DNA of 40,627 nt from Azohydromonas australica DSM 1124 (GTDB lineage Bacteria; Pseudomonadota; Gammaproteobacteria; Burkholderiales; Burkholderiaceae_C): positions 50,935 to 91,561 of the forward strand of contig NZ_KE387211.1 in assembly GCF_000430725.1 (NCBI RefSeq), in the 5' to 3' direction. Below are positions 10,542 to 18,334 of this stretch, piece by piece. The translations under genes were made by a program, and so were the position numbers. Under the pieces are notes generated by a model. That model saw only the letters and a list, made by a program, of their open reading frames with translations, was not told where the DNA came from and did not search any database. The first letter of the stretch is position 1; each line of letters begins with the position of its first letter.

Positions 10542-12512
10542 ATGAATACTGCAGCACCCCATCCCGGCATCGAGGAAATGGCGTGGGACCTGGTCAGCCT
10601 GCTGCATCGCGGCGCGGCCCTGGACGAGATTGCCGGCCGCCTGGCACAGGTCGAGAAACTCCCGGACAGCCTGCCCTGGAAATCCACGCTGGCCGAGCTG
10701 GTGCGCATGGCACTGACGGTTCAAAACCGCTTGGACCTTTTGCAGCAGCGCGAGCAGGGCATGCTGGCGGTGATCGAATCGGCGCAGGATTTGTCCAGCC
10801 GGCTCGACCTCCCAGGCCTGCTGCGCGCCATCGTGTCCCGCGCGAGAAACCTGCTGGGCTCCGATCTGGCCTGGCTTTCGACTTACGACCCGGAGCAGCA
10901 GGAATTTCACGTGCTCGTCAACGATGGCGCCTTGCTCCAGAACACCACCAACATGGTGGCCCAGAAAAACGCCGGCGTGGTCGGCGTGATCATGGCCACG
11001 CGCATGCCTTTCGCGACGCCGGACTATCTGCACGACAACCGCTTCCAGCACCACCCGGAACTGGACAACACCTTTCGTGGCGAAGGCATCGTCGCGCTGG
11101 TTGGGGTGCCGCTGATATGGAACGAAGAAATCGTCGGCCTGCTGTTCGTCGCCGACCGTTATCACCGTAGCCACACCGCGCTCAATACCTCGATCTTGAG
11201 CGCGCTGGCGGCCCATGCGGCCGTGGCCATCAAGAATGCAAAAGCCTTCGAGCAGGCCCGGTCCGCGCTCGAAGAGGCGGATGCGGCACGTCTTCAGCTG
11301 GAGCGTCATATTCTCGGCGTCAAGGCCGCCACCGAAGCCCATGACCAGATGACCTCGCTGCTGGCCAAGGGTGCCCCGCTTTCGACGCTGTGCCAGTCGG
11401 TGGCGCAATCTCTGGACGGCGGCGTGATCGTGCTGGACGAGGCGGCCCAGGTTATCGGCCGCGGCAATGCGGCGGGATATTCTGTTTCGGATGCCGAGGC
11501 CCAGGTTTCATTGTCGGGCCCACGCAGCGCCGAGGTGGCGCAGGCATTGCGGCAAAGCCGGCAGCTGGGCCGTTCCGTCATGGCGTACCAGGCCGATGGT
11601 GAAACCTGCCGGGTCGTGGCGGTATTCGGCGGGGACGACGTGCTGGGCTCCGTGCTGCTGTTTCACCGGCATGCGCTGGACGATATTTCCATACGCACCT
11701 TCGAGCGCAGCGCCAGCATCATCGGCATCGTGTTGCTGTCCCAGGAGCGCAGCGAAGCGGGCAAGCGCCGGGACGTTTCCATGCTGCTGCGCTCCCTGGT
11801 TTCGCTGCGGCATGAGCCCTCGGCGGAACTGGCCGGCCAGGCGGAGCGGCTCGGACTCGATCTGTCCCAGCCGGTTTCCCTGATCGTCATCGAGATGGAC
11901 GAACCGAAACCCAGTTATGCCGCCCGGCGCCTGGGCCTGCGGCCGGAATTCTCGAACGTGGTGCTTGACGACCTGGACGGCGTTCTGGTGCTGCTGTGCG
12001 GCAGCACGCGCGCGAAGGATCTGGTGCGCGCCGTGACGGCCTCCGCCCTGCCCGAATTCGGCCCGGCCTACCGCGGCGTGCTGTCACGGCCCATTTCCAG
12101 CCCGACGGAAATTCCAGCGCTTTACGCCACGCTGCGGCGGGCGCTTTCCGTGCTGGCTCGCATCGGCGTGCGCGGGCACATCACGGACCAGAACGAGATG
12201 GCCCTGTATTCGACGCTGTTCGAAACCCACGACCAGGCCAGTTTGAACAATTTTTTGGAAGCCACCATCGGCGCGCTGCTGTCACAGGATCTGAAACGCG
12301 GCTCGGAATTGGCGCGCACGCTGCTGGTGTATTTCGACAGCAATCAGAACGCCAAGCTGGCCGCCCAGCGCCTGGGCATTCACGTCAACACGGTGCGGCA
12401 GCGGCTGGCCACCGTCGAGGAACTGATCGGTTCCTGGAGCCACGCCACGCGCGCGCTGGAAATTCACATGGCGCTGCGGCTGTGGAGTTTGCGCACGCCG
12501 GGTTCGCGGTGA
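10542..12512 (+). CDS. GAF-domain regulator with PucR/CdaR-type C-terminal HTH
   Basis: 656-residue cytoplasmic transcription regulator. Seen: an N-terminal helical part, a GAF-like sensor domain about 75-235 (LSSRLDLPGLLRAIVSRARNL through FVADRYHRSHTALN), a helix, a second less conserved sensor region about 285-480, and a C-terminal helix-turn-helix of the PucR/CdaR kind (ELARTLLVYFDSNQNAKLAA then LGIHVNTVRQRL). Start at 10542 has AGGA 8 bases upstream; an in-frame ATG at 10425 is less likely. It is divergent from the SDR-BKACE-MFS operon and probably controls it in response to the substrate or a breakdown product. The effector is unknown. Confidence 0.85.
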   Translation: MNTAAPHPGIEEMAWDLVSLLHRGAALDEIAGRLAQVEKLPDSLPWKSTLAELVRMALTVQNRLDLLQQREQGMLAVIESAQDLSSRLDLPGLLRAIVSRARNLLGSDLAWLSTYDPEQQEFHVLVNDGALLQNTTNMVAQKNAGVVGVIMATRMPFATPDYLHDNRFQHHPELDNTFRGEGIVALVGVPLIWNEEIVGLLFVADRYHRSHTALNTSILSALAAHAAVAIKNAKAFEQARSALEEADAARLQLERHILGVKAATEAHDQMTSLLAKGAPLSTLCQSVAQSLDGGVIVLDEAAQVIGRGNAAGYSVSDAEAQVSLSGPRSAEVAQALRQSRQLGRSVMAYQADGETCRVVAVFGGDDVLGSVLLFHRHALDDISIRTFERSASIIGIVLLSQERSEAGKRRDVSMLLRSLVSLRHEPSAELAGQAERLGLDLSQPVSLIVIEMDEPKPSYAARRLGLRPEFSNVVLDDLDGVLVLLCGSTRAKDLVRAVTASALPEFGPAYRGVLSRPISSPTEIPALYATLRRALSVLARIGVRGHITDQNEMALYSTLFETHDQASLNNFLEATIGALLSQDLKRGSELARTLLVYFDSNQNAKLAAQRLGIHVNTVRQRLATVEELIGSWSHATRALEIHMALRLWSLRTPGSR

Positions 12513-12800
12513 ACGAAGCGCCGGGCCGGCGCCCGGGCGTTTGCGCAGGACGAAGCACGGGTGGCTGCCCTCCTACTCCGTCATTCCCGCGCAGGCGGGA
12601 ATCCAGGCGGCCCCACGTCAGCACGAAGTCTGGGTTCCGCGCACCAACACCCTAGCCCCGGCATTCAACCCGATCTGCTTGCGGCGGCTTGGGGGCCGCC
12701 TGGACTCCCGCCTTCGCGGGAGTGACGAAGCAGGAGGCGAAACAATTTGGCTCACGAGATGCCACGGCCTGGAAATTTCTCCAACTACCGCTGACCGGAA
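12513..12800. other. Intergenic region between convergent regulator genes
   Basis: 288 bases between the ends of the PucR-type regulator (+) and the GntR regulator (-). Apart from the paired repeat at 12579-12727, nothing coding is convincing. Confidence 0.6.
12579..12727. repeat. Paired inverted repeat with two GC hairpins
   Basis: Left unit 12579-12607 (CGTCATTCCCGCGCAGGCGG, then GAATCCAGG) and right unit 12699-12727 (CCTGGACTCCCGCCTTCGCG, then GGAGTGACG) are inverted copies about 90 bases apart. Each unit also folds alone: TTCCCGC/GCGGGAA and ACTCCCGC/GCGGGAGT with 4-base loops. From memory this is a common dispersed intergenic repeat in Betaproteobacteria. It marks the right edge of the less GC-rich block and could act as a two-way terminator. 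Confidence 0.8.
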
Positions 12801-13562
12801 TCAGAACAGCCGCATGCTGTCCAGCAGCCGCAGCTTGGTGTTGAGCACGTGCACGCGCATGGCTTGCGCCGCCTCGTGCGGCAGGCGCCGCGCGATGGCG
12901 TTGTAGATGGCCTCGTGCTCCGCGTGCGTGCCGCGCAGCTGCTCGCGGCTGCGCTGGTCGCGCGCGCTGCTGAACACGTCCACGAACTGCCGCACGGGCA
13001 CGACCGTGGTCAGCGTGGTGATGAAGAAGGGGTTGCGCGAGGCGCGGACGATGGCGGCGTGGAACTGCGTGTCGGCCTCGGCGCTGGCCTGGCCGCTGTC
13101 CATGGCGGCATACAGCGCGTCCAGGCTGGCGCGGATGGCGCGCAGGTCGTCCTCCTCCCAGTTGTCGGCCGCGGCGGCGGCAGCGCCGGCCTCGATGCAG
13201 CTGCGGAAGTCGTAGAAGCGCTCCACGTCCGCCAGGCTGTGGATCGGCGGCGTGGCCACGCTGCTGTTGGCGGCTACCTTCGGCGCCACGACTTGGCTGC
13301 CGGAGCCGCGCCGGGTTTCGATGATCCCGTCCGAGCGCAGCCGTGACAGCGCCTCGCGCACCGTCGAGCGGCCCACGCCGAAGCGGGCCGCCAGCTCCTG
13401 CTCGGTGGGCAGCTTGCTGCCCTGGGCGTACTCGCCGCACAGGATCGCCTCCGCCATGCGGGCATGGATGCGGGCCGCCAGCGTGTCGGCCTCCGCGTCC
13501 GGCGCCAGCGGGCCGGTGTCGGAAGAGATCTGCATCGGGATGGGAGTGGGTACAACAGCCAT
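12801..13562 (-). CDS. GntR-family regulator, FCD (FadR-like) subgroup
   Basis: 253-residue repressor-type protein. Seen: a winged helix-turn-helix about 28-95 (KLPTEQELAARFGVGRSTVR, then REALSRLRSDGIIETRRGSG), and an all-helical FCD effector domain about 115-245 with likely metal ligands in TQFHAAI, HAEHEAI and MRVHVLN. FCD proteins usually sense carboxylic acids. The start at 13562 has no good ribosome site, nor does the alternative at 13535. The gene lies 79 bases downstream of the LysR gene on the same strand, so they could share a transcript. Likely targets are the neighbouring receptor and dehydrogenase genes. Confidence 0.9.
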   Translation of the reverse strand: MAVVPTPIPMQISSDTGPLAPDAEADTLAARIHARMAEAILCGEYAQGSKLPTEQELAARFGVGRSTVREALSRLRSDGIIETRRGSGSQVVAPKVAANSSVATPPIHSLADVERFYDFRSCIEAGAAAAAADNWEEDDLRAIRASLDALYAAMDSGQASAEADTQFHAAIVRASRNPFFITTLTTVVPVRQFVDVFSSARDQRSREQLRGTHAEHEAIYNAIARRLPHEAAQAMRVHVLNTKLRLLDSMRLF

Positions 13563-13641
13563 GGCAATTCGGTGCGCGGGATCGTAGGGAGCGCGTGGCG
13601 GCGGGCGATGTGGTCAATGCGTACCAGGGCCCGCCGCTCGC

Positions 13642-14568
13642 TTACCGGCCGCCTTCGGGCTCCATGCCCGCCGCGCCGGTCTCCACCAGGGCCTGCATGA
13701 TGAACTCGCGCAGCCGCCGCTGCGCCGGGTTGCGCCCGTCGCGGCGCCACGCCAGGTAGATCTCGGCCAGCACGTCCTGGCGCCACAGCGGGCGGAAGCG
13801 CACGTTCTCGAAGCGCAGCTGGCTCGCGGACGCCGGCACGACGGCGAGGCCGATGCCCGCCTGCACCAGCGCCATGATCGTGTGCGTCTGCCCGATGTGG
13901 TGCACGTAGTGCGGGCGCACGCCCGAGGCCACGAACAGCGCCTTGATCTTGTCGTGGAAGTACTTGCCTTCCTTCTCCGAGTACATCACCAGCGGCTGGC
14001 CCGCCACGTCCTCCAGCCCGATGCGCTCGCACCCAGCCAGCGGATGGTCGCCCGGGACGGCCAGCACCATGGGCTCGCGCACGATGGCGTGGTAGTCCAG
14101 GTCCGTGTCCGAGTGCAGCGGGCGCACGAAGGCCAGGTCCAGCGCCTCGGCGGCCAGCGCCCGGAACTGCTCCGCCGACACCATCTCCTCCAGCACGATG
14201 TCGATGCCGGGCAGCGACTCCCGCGCCAGCCGCAGCATGCGCGGGATCAGCGCGTAGCCCGCGACCGCCGTGTAGCCCACGACGACCCGGCCGCTGTCCC
14301 CCTTGGCGGTCAGCCGGGCGCCCGTCGCCGCCTCGTCGGCCAGGCGCAGCAGCCGCAGCGCGTCCCGGTACAGCGACTCCCCGGCCGCAGTCAGCCGCAC
14401 GCTGCGGCTGGTGCGCTCCAGCAGCCGTGCCCCCACCCCCTCCTCCAGCAGCTGGATCTGCCGGCTCAGCGGCGGCTGGGTCATGTGCAGCCGCGTGGCG
14501 GCCTTGCCGAAATGCAGCTCCTCCGACACGGCCACAAAACAGCGCAACTGGAACAGGTCCATCATCAA
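13642..14568 (-). CDS. LysR-family transcription regulator
   Basis: 308 residues. Seen: an N-terminal HTH (about 1-62) with LRCFVAVSEELHFGKAATRL and MTQPPLSRQIQLLE, a linker, then a substrate-binding fold about 90-295. Three consecutive ATGs (14568, 14565, 14562) make the exact start uncertain by two residues. It is divergent from the Bug receptor operon with 136 bases between start codons, the usual arrangement for a LysR activator and its target. A direct repeat TATTGATCG lies in the gap. Confidence 0.92.
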   Translation of the reverse strand: MMMDLFQLRCFVAVSEELHFGKAATRLHMTQPPLSRQIQLLEEGVGARLLERTSRSVRLTAAGESLYRDALRLLRLADEAATGARLTAKGDSGRVVVGYTAVAGYALIPRMLRLARESLPGIDIVLEEMVSAEQFRALAAEALDLAFVRPLHSDTDLDYHAIVREPMVLAVPGDHPLAGCERIGLEDVAGQPLVMYSEKEGKYFHDKIKALFVASGVRPHYVHHIGQTHTIMALVQAGIGLAVVPASASQLRFENVRFRPLWRQDVLAEIYLAWRRDGRNPAQRRLREFIMQALVETGAAGMEPEGGR

Positions 14569-14579
14569 TTCAAGAGTTG

Positions 14580-14620
14580 TATTGATCGATCCAAATTTGA
14601 GCTTAGACCTTTATTGATCG
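14580..14620. promoter_or_regulatory. Direct repeat TATTGATCG in LysR/Bug intergenic region
   Basis: TATTGATCG occurs at 14580-14588 and 14612-14620, 32 bases apart (about three helical turns), in a locally AT-rich patch between the divergent LysR and Bug genes. The first copy is part of the palindrome GATCGATC. A possible -10 for the rightward operon is TACACT at 14627-14632, with a weak TTAGAC 18 bases before it. Confidence 0.4.
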
Positions 14621-14704
14621 CGTTCCTACACTGTCCTGCAGACGTCGGGGCCGCACTGCATGGCCCCGCATGACTCCCCATCCCGAGTCCACGCAGGAGA
14701 CAAG

Positions 14705-15709
14705 ATGTTCAAGCCCTATTCCGTGCGCGTGCTCGCGCCCGCGCTTCCGCTGCTGGCCGCGGCGACGACGCTGCTGGCCGCGGCCCTGCCCGCAGCGGCG
14801 CAGTCCGGCGCCTATCCCAGCCGGCCCGTGACCCTCGTGGTGCCCTTCCCGCCCGGTGGCGGCACCGACACCGGCGCGCGCATCCTGGCCGAGCAGCTGA
14901 CCCGCCGCTGGGGCCAGACGGTGGTGGTGGAGAACAAGGGCGGCGCCGCCGGCCAGATCGGCGCGGACCTGGTCGCCAAGGCCAAGTCCGACGGCTACAC
15001 GCTGCTCATGGGCAACGTCGGCACGCAGTCCATCAACCCGTCGCTCTACAAGAAGCTGCCCTACGACGCCAACAAGGCCTTCGCGCCCATCACGCTGGTG
15101 GCGGAGCTGCCGCTGGCGATGATGGTCAACCCGGGCGTGCCGGCCAAGACGGTCAAGGACTTCATCGCCTACGCCAAGTCCAAGCCCGGGCAGCTGAGCT
15201 ACAGCAGCTCCGGCGCCGGCGGCGGCCCGCACCTGGCGGCCGAGATGTTCAAGGACAGCACCGGCGCCTTCATCGTGCACGTGCCCTACCGCGGCGGCGG
15301 CCCGGCGGTGTCGGACCTCATCGCCGGCCACGTGCAGCTCTCGTTCATGACGGTGTTCGAGGCCAGCGGCCACATCAAGGCCGGCAAGCTGCGCGCGCTG
15401 GCCGTCACCAGCGACAAGCGCGTGCCCGCGCTGGGCGACGTGCCCACGCTCTCCGAAGCCGGCGTGCCGGGCTTCAACAGCATCTCCTGGATCGGCCTGC
15501 TCGCGCCCGCGGGCACGCCGCAGGACGTGACGGACAAGGTCGCCGCCGACGTGCGCGCGGTGATGGCGCAGGAGGACGTGAAGAAGAAGTTCTCCGAGCT
15601 GGGCGCGATCCCCGCGGCCGGCACGCCCGCGTCCTTCGCCAAGCTCATCGACGACGACCGCAAGCGCTACGCCCAGATCATCCAGGACCGCAAGATCACG
15701 GTCGAGTAA
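14705..15709 (+). CDS. Bug-family (tripartite tricarboxylate) periplasmic substrate-binding receptor, first copy
   Basis: 334-residue exported binding protein. Seen: a signal peptide about 1-32 (hydrophobic Leu/Ala run ending ALPAAAQS), then the Bug hallmark YPSRPVTLVVPFPPGGGTD and the conserved VENKGGAAGQIGADLVAKA, SINPSLYKKLPYD and LAPAGTP. Bug proteins bind carboxylates, amides or aromatic acids in the periplasm. Start at 14705 has AGGAGA about 6 bases upstream. First of three co-directional genes; the second receptor begins 29 bases after it. No TctA/TctB membrane partners are present, common for this expanded family in Burkholderiales. Confidence 0.94.
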   Translation: MFKPYSVRVLAPALPLLAAATTLLAAALPAAAQSGAYPSRPVTLVVPFPPGGGTDTGARILAEQLTRRWGQTVVVENKGGAAGQIGADLVAKAKSDGYTLLMGNVGTQSINPSLYKKLPYDANKAFAPITLVAELPLAMMVNPGVPAKTVKDFIAYAKSKPGQLSYSSSGAGGGPHLAAEMFKDSTGAFIVHVPYRGGGPAVSDLIAGHVQLSFMTVFEASGHIKAGKLRALAVTSDKRVPALGDVPTLSEAGVPGFNSISWIGLLAPAGTPQDVTDKVAADVRAVMAQEDVKKKFSELGAIPAAGTPASFAKLIDDDRKRYAQIIQDRKITVE

Positions 15710-15738
15710 GCGCCCCACCCCACCGCGAAGGACTCCCC

Positions 15739-16725
15739 ATGAAGCAGATCAGCACCACGCTGCGCGGCGTGGTCGCCATGGGCGTGCTCGCCCTGGCCGC
15801 CGGCGCGCAGGCCCAGCAGGCCGCGCAGACGTTCCCCAGCAAGCCCATCACCATCGTCGTGCCGGCCTCGCCGGGCGGGGCCATCGACCTCGCGGCGCGG
15901 CTCATCGGCGCGCGCTTCACCGCGGCCTGGGGCCAGCCGGTGACCATCGAGAACAAGGGCGGCGCCGCCGGCATGCTGGGCTCGGACTTCGTGGCCAAGG
16001 CGGCGCCCGACGGCCACACGCTGGCGCTGGTGGCCAGCAGCCACGCCATCAACCCCAGCCTCTACAAGAAGCTGCCCTTCGACACCGTCAAGAGCTTCGA
16101 GCCCGTGGCACAGACGCACGTGGTGCCGCTGATGCTGGTGGTGAACAAGGACATCCCGGCCAGGAACGTCACGGAGCTGGTGAGCTACCTCAAGGGCCAC
16201 CCGGGCCAGGCGAGCTACGCCTCCAGCGGCAACGGCGGCGCGCCGCACATGTCGGCCGAGCTGTTCAAGAGCATGGCCGGCGTGGACATCGCGCACGTGC
16301 CCTACAAGGGCAGCACCGCCGCGCACCCGGACCTGATTGCCGGCCGCACGGCGCTGATGTTCGACACCGTCGCCGCCGTAGCGCCGCAGGTCAAGGGCGG
16401 CAAGGTGCGCGCGCTGGCCGTGACCACGCCCAAGCGCTCCGGCCTGTTCCCGGAGCTGCCGACCATGGCCGAGGCCGGGCTCAAGGGCTACGAGACCAGC
16501 ACCTGGGGCGGCCTGCTGGCGCCCGCGGGCACGCCCAAGGACGTGATCGCCAAGCTCAACGCCGAGGTCAACAAGGCGCTGGCCGCGCCCGACGTGCGCG
16601 AGAAGCTGGCCGCGGCCGGCATCGAGCCCGCCGGCGGCACGCCGCAGCAGTTCAGCGACTTCATCCAGTCCGAGATGGCGCGCTGGGCCAAGGTGGCCAG
16701 CAGCGCCGGCATCCAGCCCGAATGA
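15739..16725 (+). CDS. Bug-family periplasmic substrate-binding receptor, second copy
   Basis: 328 residues, clearly the same family as the gene before it but diverged. Seen: a signal peptide ending near AGAQAQQ, then FPSKPITIVVPASPGGAIDL in place of the usual PFPPGG, VENKGG-like IENKGGAAGMLGSDFVAKAA, and LLAPAGTPKDVI. The changed ligand loop (ASPGGAID) suggests a different ligand or affinity from the first copy. AAGGA lies upstream of the ATG. Only 10 bases separate it from the dehydrogenase gene, so the three genes are probably one transcript. Confidence 0.94.
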   Translation: MKQISTTLRGVVAMGVLALAAGAQAQQAAQTFPSKPITIVVPASPGGAIDLAARLIGARFTAAWGQPVTIENKGGAAGMLGSDFVAKAAPDGHTLALVASSHAINPSLYKKLPFDTVKSFEPVAQTHVVPLMLVVNKDIPARNVTELVSYLKGHPGQASYASSGNGGAPHMSAELFKSMAGVDIAHVPYKGSTAAHPDLIAGRTALMFDTVAAVAPQVKGGKVRALAVTTPKRSGLFPELPTMAEAGLKGYETSTWGGLLAPAGTPKDVIAKLNAEVNKALAAPDVREKLAAAGIEPAGGTPQQFSDFIQSEMARWAKVASSAGIQPE

Positions 16726-16735
16726 CGAGGACCCC

Positions 16736-17689
16736 ATGAGCGCCGTGAAACCCCGCGTGCTGCAGCTCGGCCGCCTGCTGCCCACCCTGGAAGCCCGGCT
16801 GGCCGCCGATTACGAGGTAACGCTGCTGGCGCAGCAGCCCGACCCGCGCGCCTTCCTGGCGGCGCACGGCCGCGAGTTCGCCGCCGCGGTGACCTCCGCG
16901 CCGGTGGGCATCGACGCCGCCACGCTGCAGGCGCTGCCGGCGCTGCGCGTGGTGTCGAGCTTCGGCGTCGGGCTGGACAGGATCGACCTGACCGCCGCCG
17001 CGCGCCGCGGCGTGCCCGTGGGCTACACGCCCAACGTGCTCAACGACTGCGTGGCCGACATCGCCTTCACGCTGCTGCTGGACGTGGCGCGGCGCGCCGC
17101 CGAGGCCGACCGCTTCGTGCGCCGCGGCGACTGGCTGAAGGAGAAGTTCCCGCTGGCCACGCGCGTCAGCGGCAAGCGGCTGGGGCTGGTGGGCATGGGC
17201 CGCATCGGCCGCACGATCGCCCGGCGGGCCTCCGGCTTCGACATGGAGATCCGCTACCACGACCGCAACGTGATTGCCGACGTGCCCTACGGCCACGAGC
17301 CCGGCCTGCTGGCGCTGGCGCGCTGGGCGGACTTCCTGGTGGTGGCCGCGGCGGGCGGCCCCGGCAGCCAGGGCCTGATCTCGGCCGAGGTGCTGGACGC
17401 GCTGGGGCCCAAGGGCTTCCTGGTCAACATCGCGCGCGGCTCGCTGGTGGACGAGCCGGCGCTGGTGCAGGCGCTGCAGGAGCGCCGCATCGCCGGCGCC
17501 GGGCTGGACGTGTTCGCCGACGAGCCCCGGGTGCCCGACGTGCTGCTGTCGCTGGACAACGTGGTGCTCACGCCCCACGTGGCCAGCGGCACGATCGAGA
17601 CGCGCCAGGCCATGGCCGACCTGGTGCTGGAGAACCTGCGCTCGTTCTTCGAGCGCGGGGAGCTGCGGGTCAGCGCGCCGCTGCAGTGA
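16736..17689 (+). CDS. D-isomer-specific 2-hydroxyacid dehydrogenase
   Basis: 317-residue NAD(P)-dependent enzyme of the glyoxylate/hydroxypyruvate reductase type. Seen: Rossmann motif GMGRIGR near residue 155, catalytic Arg234 in NIARGSLVDE, Glu263 in VFADEPRV, and His281 in LTPHVAS. Length is normal. The start has GAGG about 5 bases upstream. Its place behind two carboxylate receptors and under LysR/FCD regulators suggests it acts on an imported 2-keto or 2-hydroxy acid; the exact substrate is not evident. It ends 9 bases before the convergent hemerythrin gene. Confidence 0.92.
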   Translation: MSAVKPRVLQLGRLLPTLEARLAADYEVTLLAQQPDPRAFLAAHGREFAAAVTSAPVGIDAATLQALPALRVVSSFGVGLDRIDLTAAARRGVPVGYTPNVLNDCVADIAFTLLLDVARRAAEADRFVRRGDWLKEKFPLATRVSGKRLGLVGMGRIGRTIARRASGFDMEIRYHDRNVIADVPYGHEPGLLALARWADFLVVAAAGGPGSQGLISAEVLDALGPKGFLVNIARGSLVDEPALVQALQERRIAGAGLDVFADEPRVPDVLLSLDNVVLTPHVASGTIETRQAMADLVLENLRSFFERGELRVSAPLQ

Positions 17690-17698
17690 GGTGCGGCC

Positions 17699-18208
17699 TC
17701 AGGCCGCCACCGGCTGCCGCGCCGCCAGCAGCGGGCGCGCGGCCGGGAACACCTGGCCCTCTTCCAGCGCGATGTGCTCCATGTACAGGTCGGCGAACAC
17801 GATGAAGCCCTGGCGCAGCAGCTCCAGGTCGTAGCCGGTGTAGCCCGCGGCCAGCGCGCTGAGCTGCGGGCCCAGCTCCAGCCAGTCCTCCTCCAGCCAG
17901 CCGTGGTCCTGCTGCAGCCGCTTGACCTGCTGCACCAGCGCCGCGTCGCCCTGGGCCAGCAGCAGCGGAAACACCTGCTCTTCCTCGTCCTCGTGATGCG
18001 CGCGCGCCTGGCCGCCGAAGAAGGCGCAGATCGCCTCGGCCTGTGCCCGCGTCTGGGCATCCGCGCCCTCCGCCTCGATGCGGTTGAGCAGCTCGTACAG
18101 CCGCTCCAGCTGCACCGCCACCTCGCGGTGCGTGCGGTCCAGCGACGCCGTCAGATCGAACGGCGGCACCGCGGGCCGCGCGGGCCGTCGATTGGCCAGG
18201 GCTTCCAT
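17699..18208 (-). CDS. Hemerythrin-like HHE-domain protein
   Basis: 169-residue helical diiron or haem-free oxygen/NO-binding type protein. Likely ligands: His27 in DRTHREV, the HH in ARAHHEDEEEQVFP, His in QQDHGWLEEDW, and His in YMEHIALEEGQVFP, in the order expected for hemerythrin cation-binding domains. Start 18208 is chosen because AAGGAG lies 6 bases upstream; the upstream in-frame ATGs at 18214 and 18256 lack this. Related proteins act in iron-sulfur repair, NO defence or oxygen sensing. The upstream DNA carries an FNR-like box well placed for activation. Convergent with the dehydrogenase gene. Confidence 0.9.
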   Translation of the reverse strand: MEALANRRPARPAVPPFDLTASLDRTHREVAVQLERLYELLNRIEAEGADAQTRAQAEAICAFFGGQARAHHEDEEEQVFPLLLAQGDAALVQQVKRLQQDHGWLEEDWLELGPQLSALAAGYTGYDLELLRQGFIVFADLYMEHIALEEGQVFPAARPLLAARQPVAA

Positions 18209-18265
18209 GCACATCTCCTTGTTGAACGCGATGCGCCCATTGTTGGCATGCGCCACGCCGCGCCT

Positions 18266-18279
18266 TTGTGGCGCATCAA
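18266..18279 (-). promoter_or_regulatory. Candidate FNR/CRP-family box upstream of hemerythrin gene
   Basis: On the minus strand TTGAT-GCGC-CACAA, matching the FNR pattern TTGAT-N4-ATCAA except at two positions of the second half. A possible -10, AACAAT, lies at 18244-18239. That predicts a start near 18232 and puts the box centre at about -41, the class II FNR position, with a leader of about 24 bases to the ATG. Confidence 0.4.
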
Positions 18280-18334
18280 GTGCGCCTCAACAACCAGCAT
18301 GGAAGTCAAGCGGGAATAACCCGCAATCTGGCCT

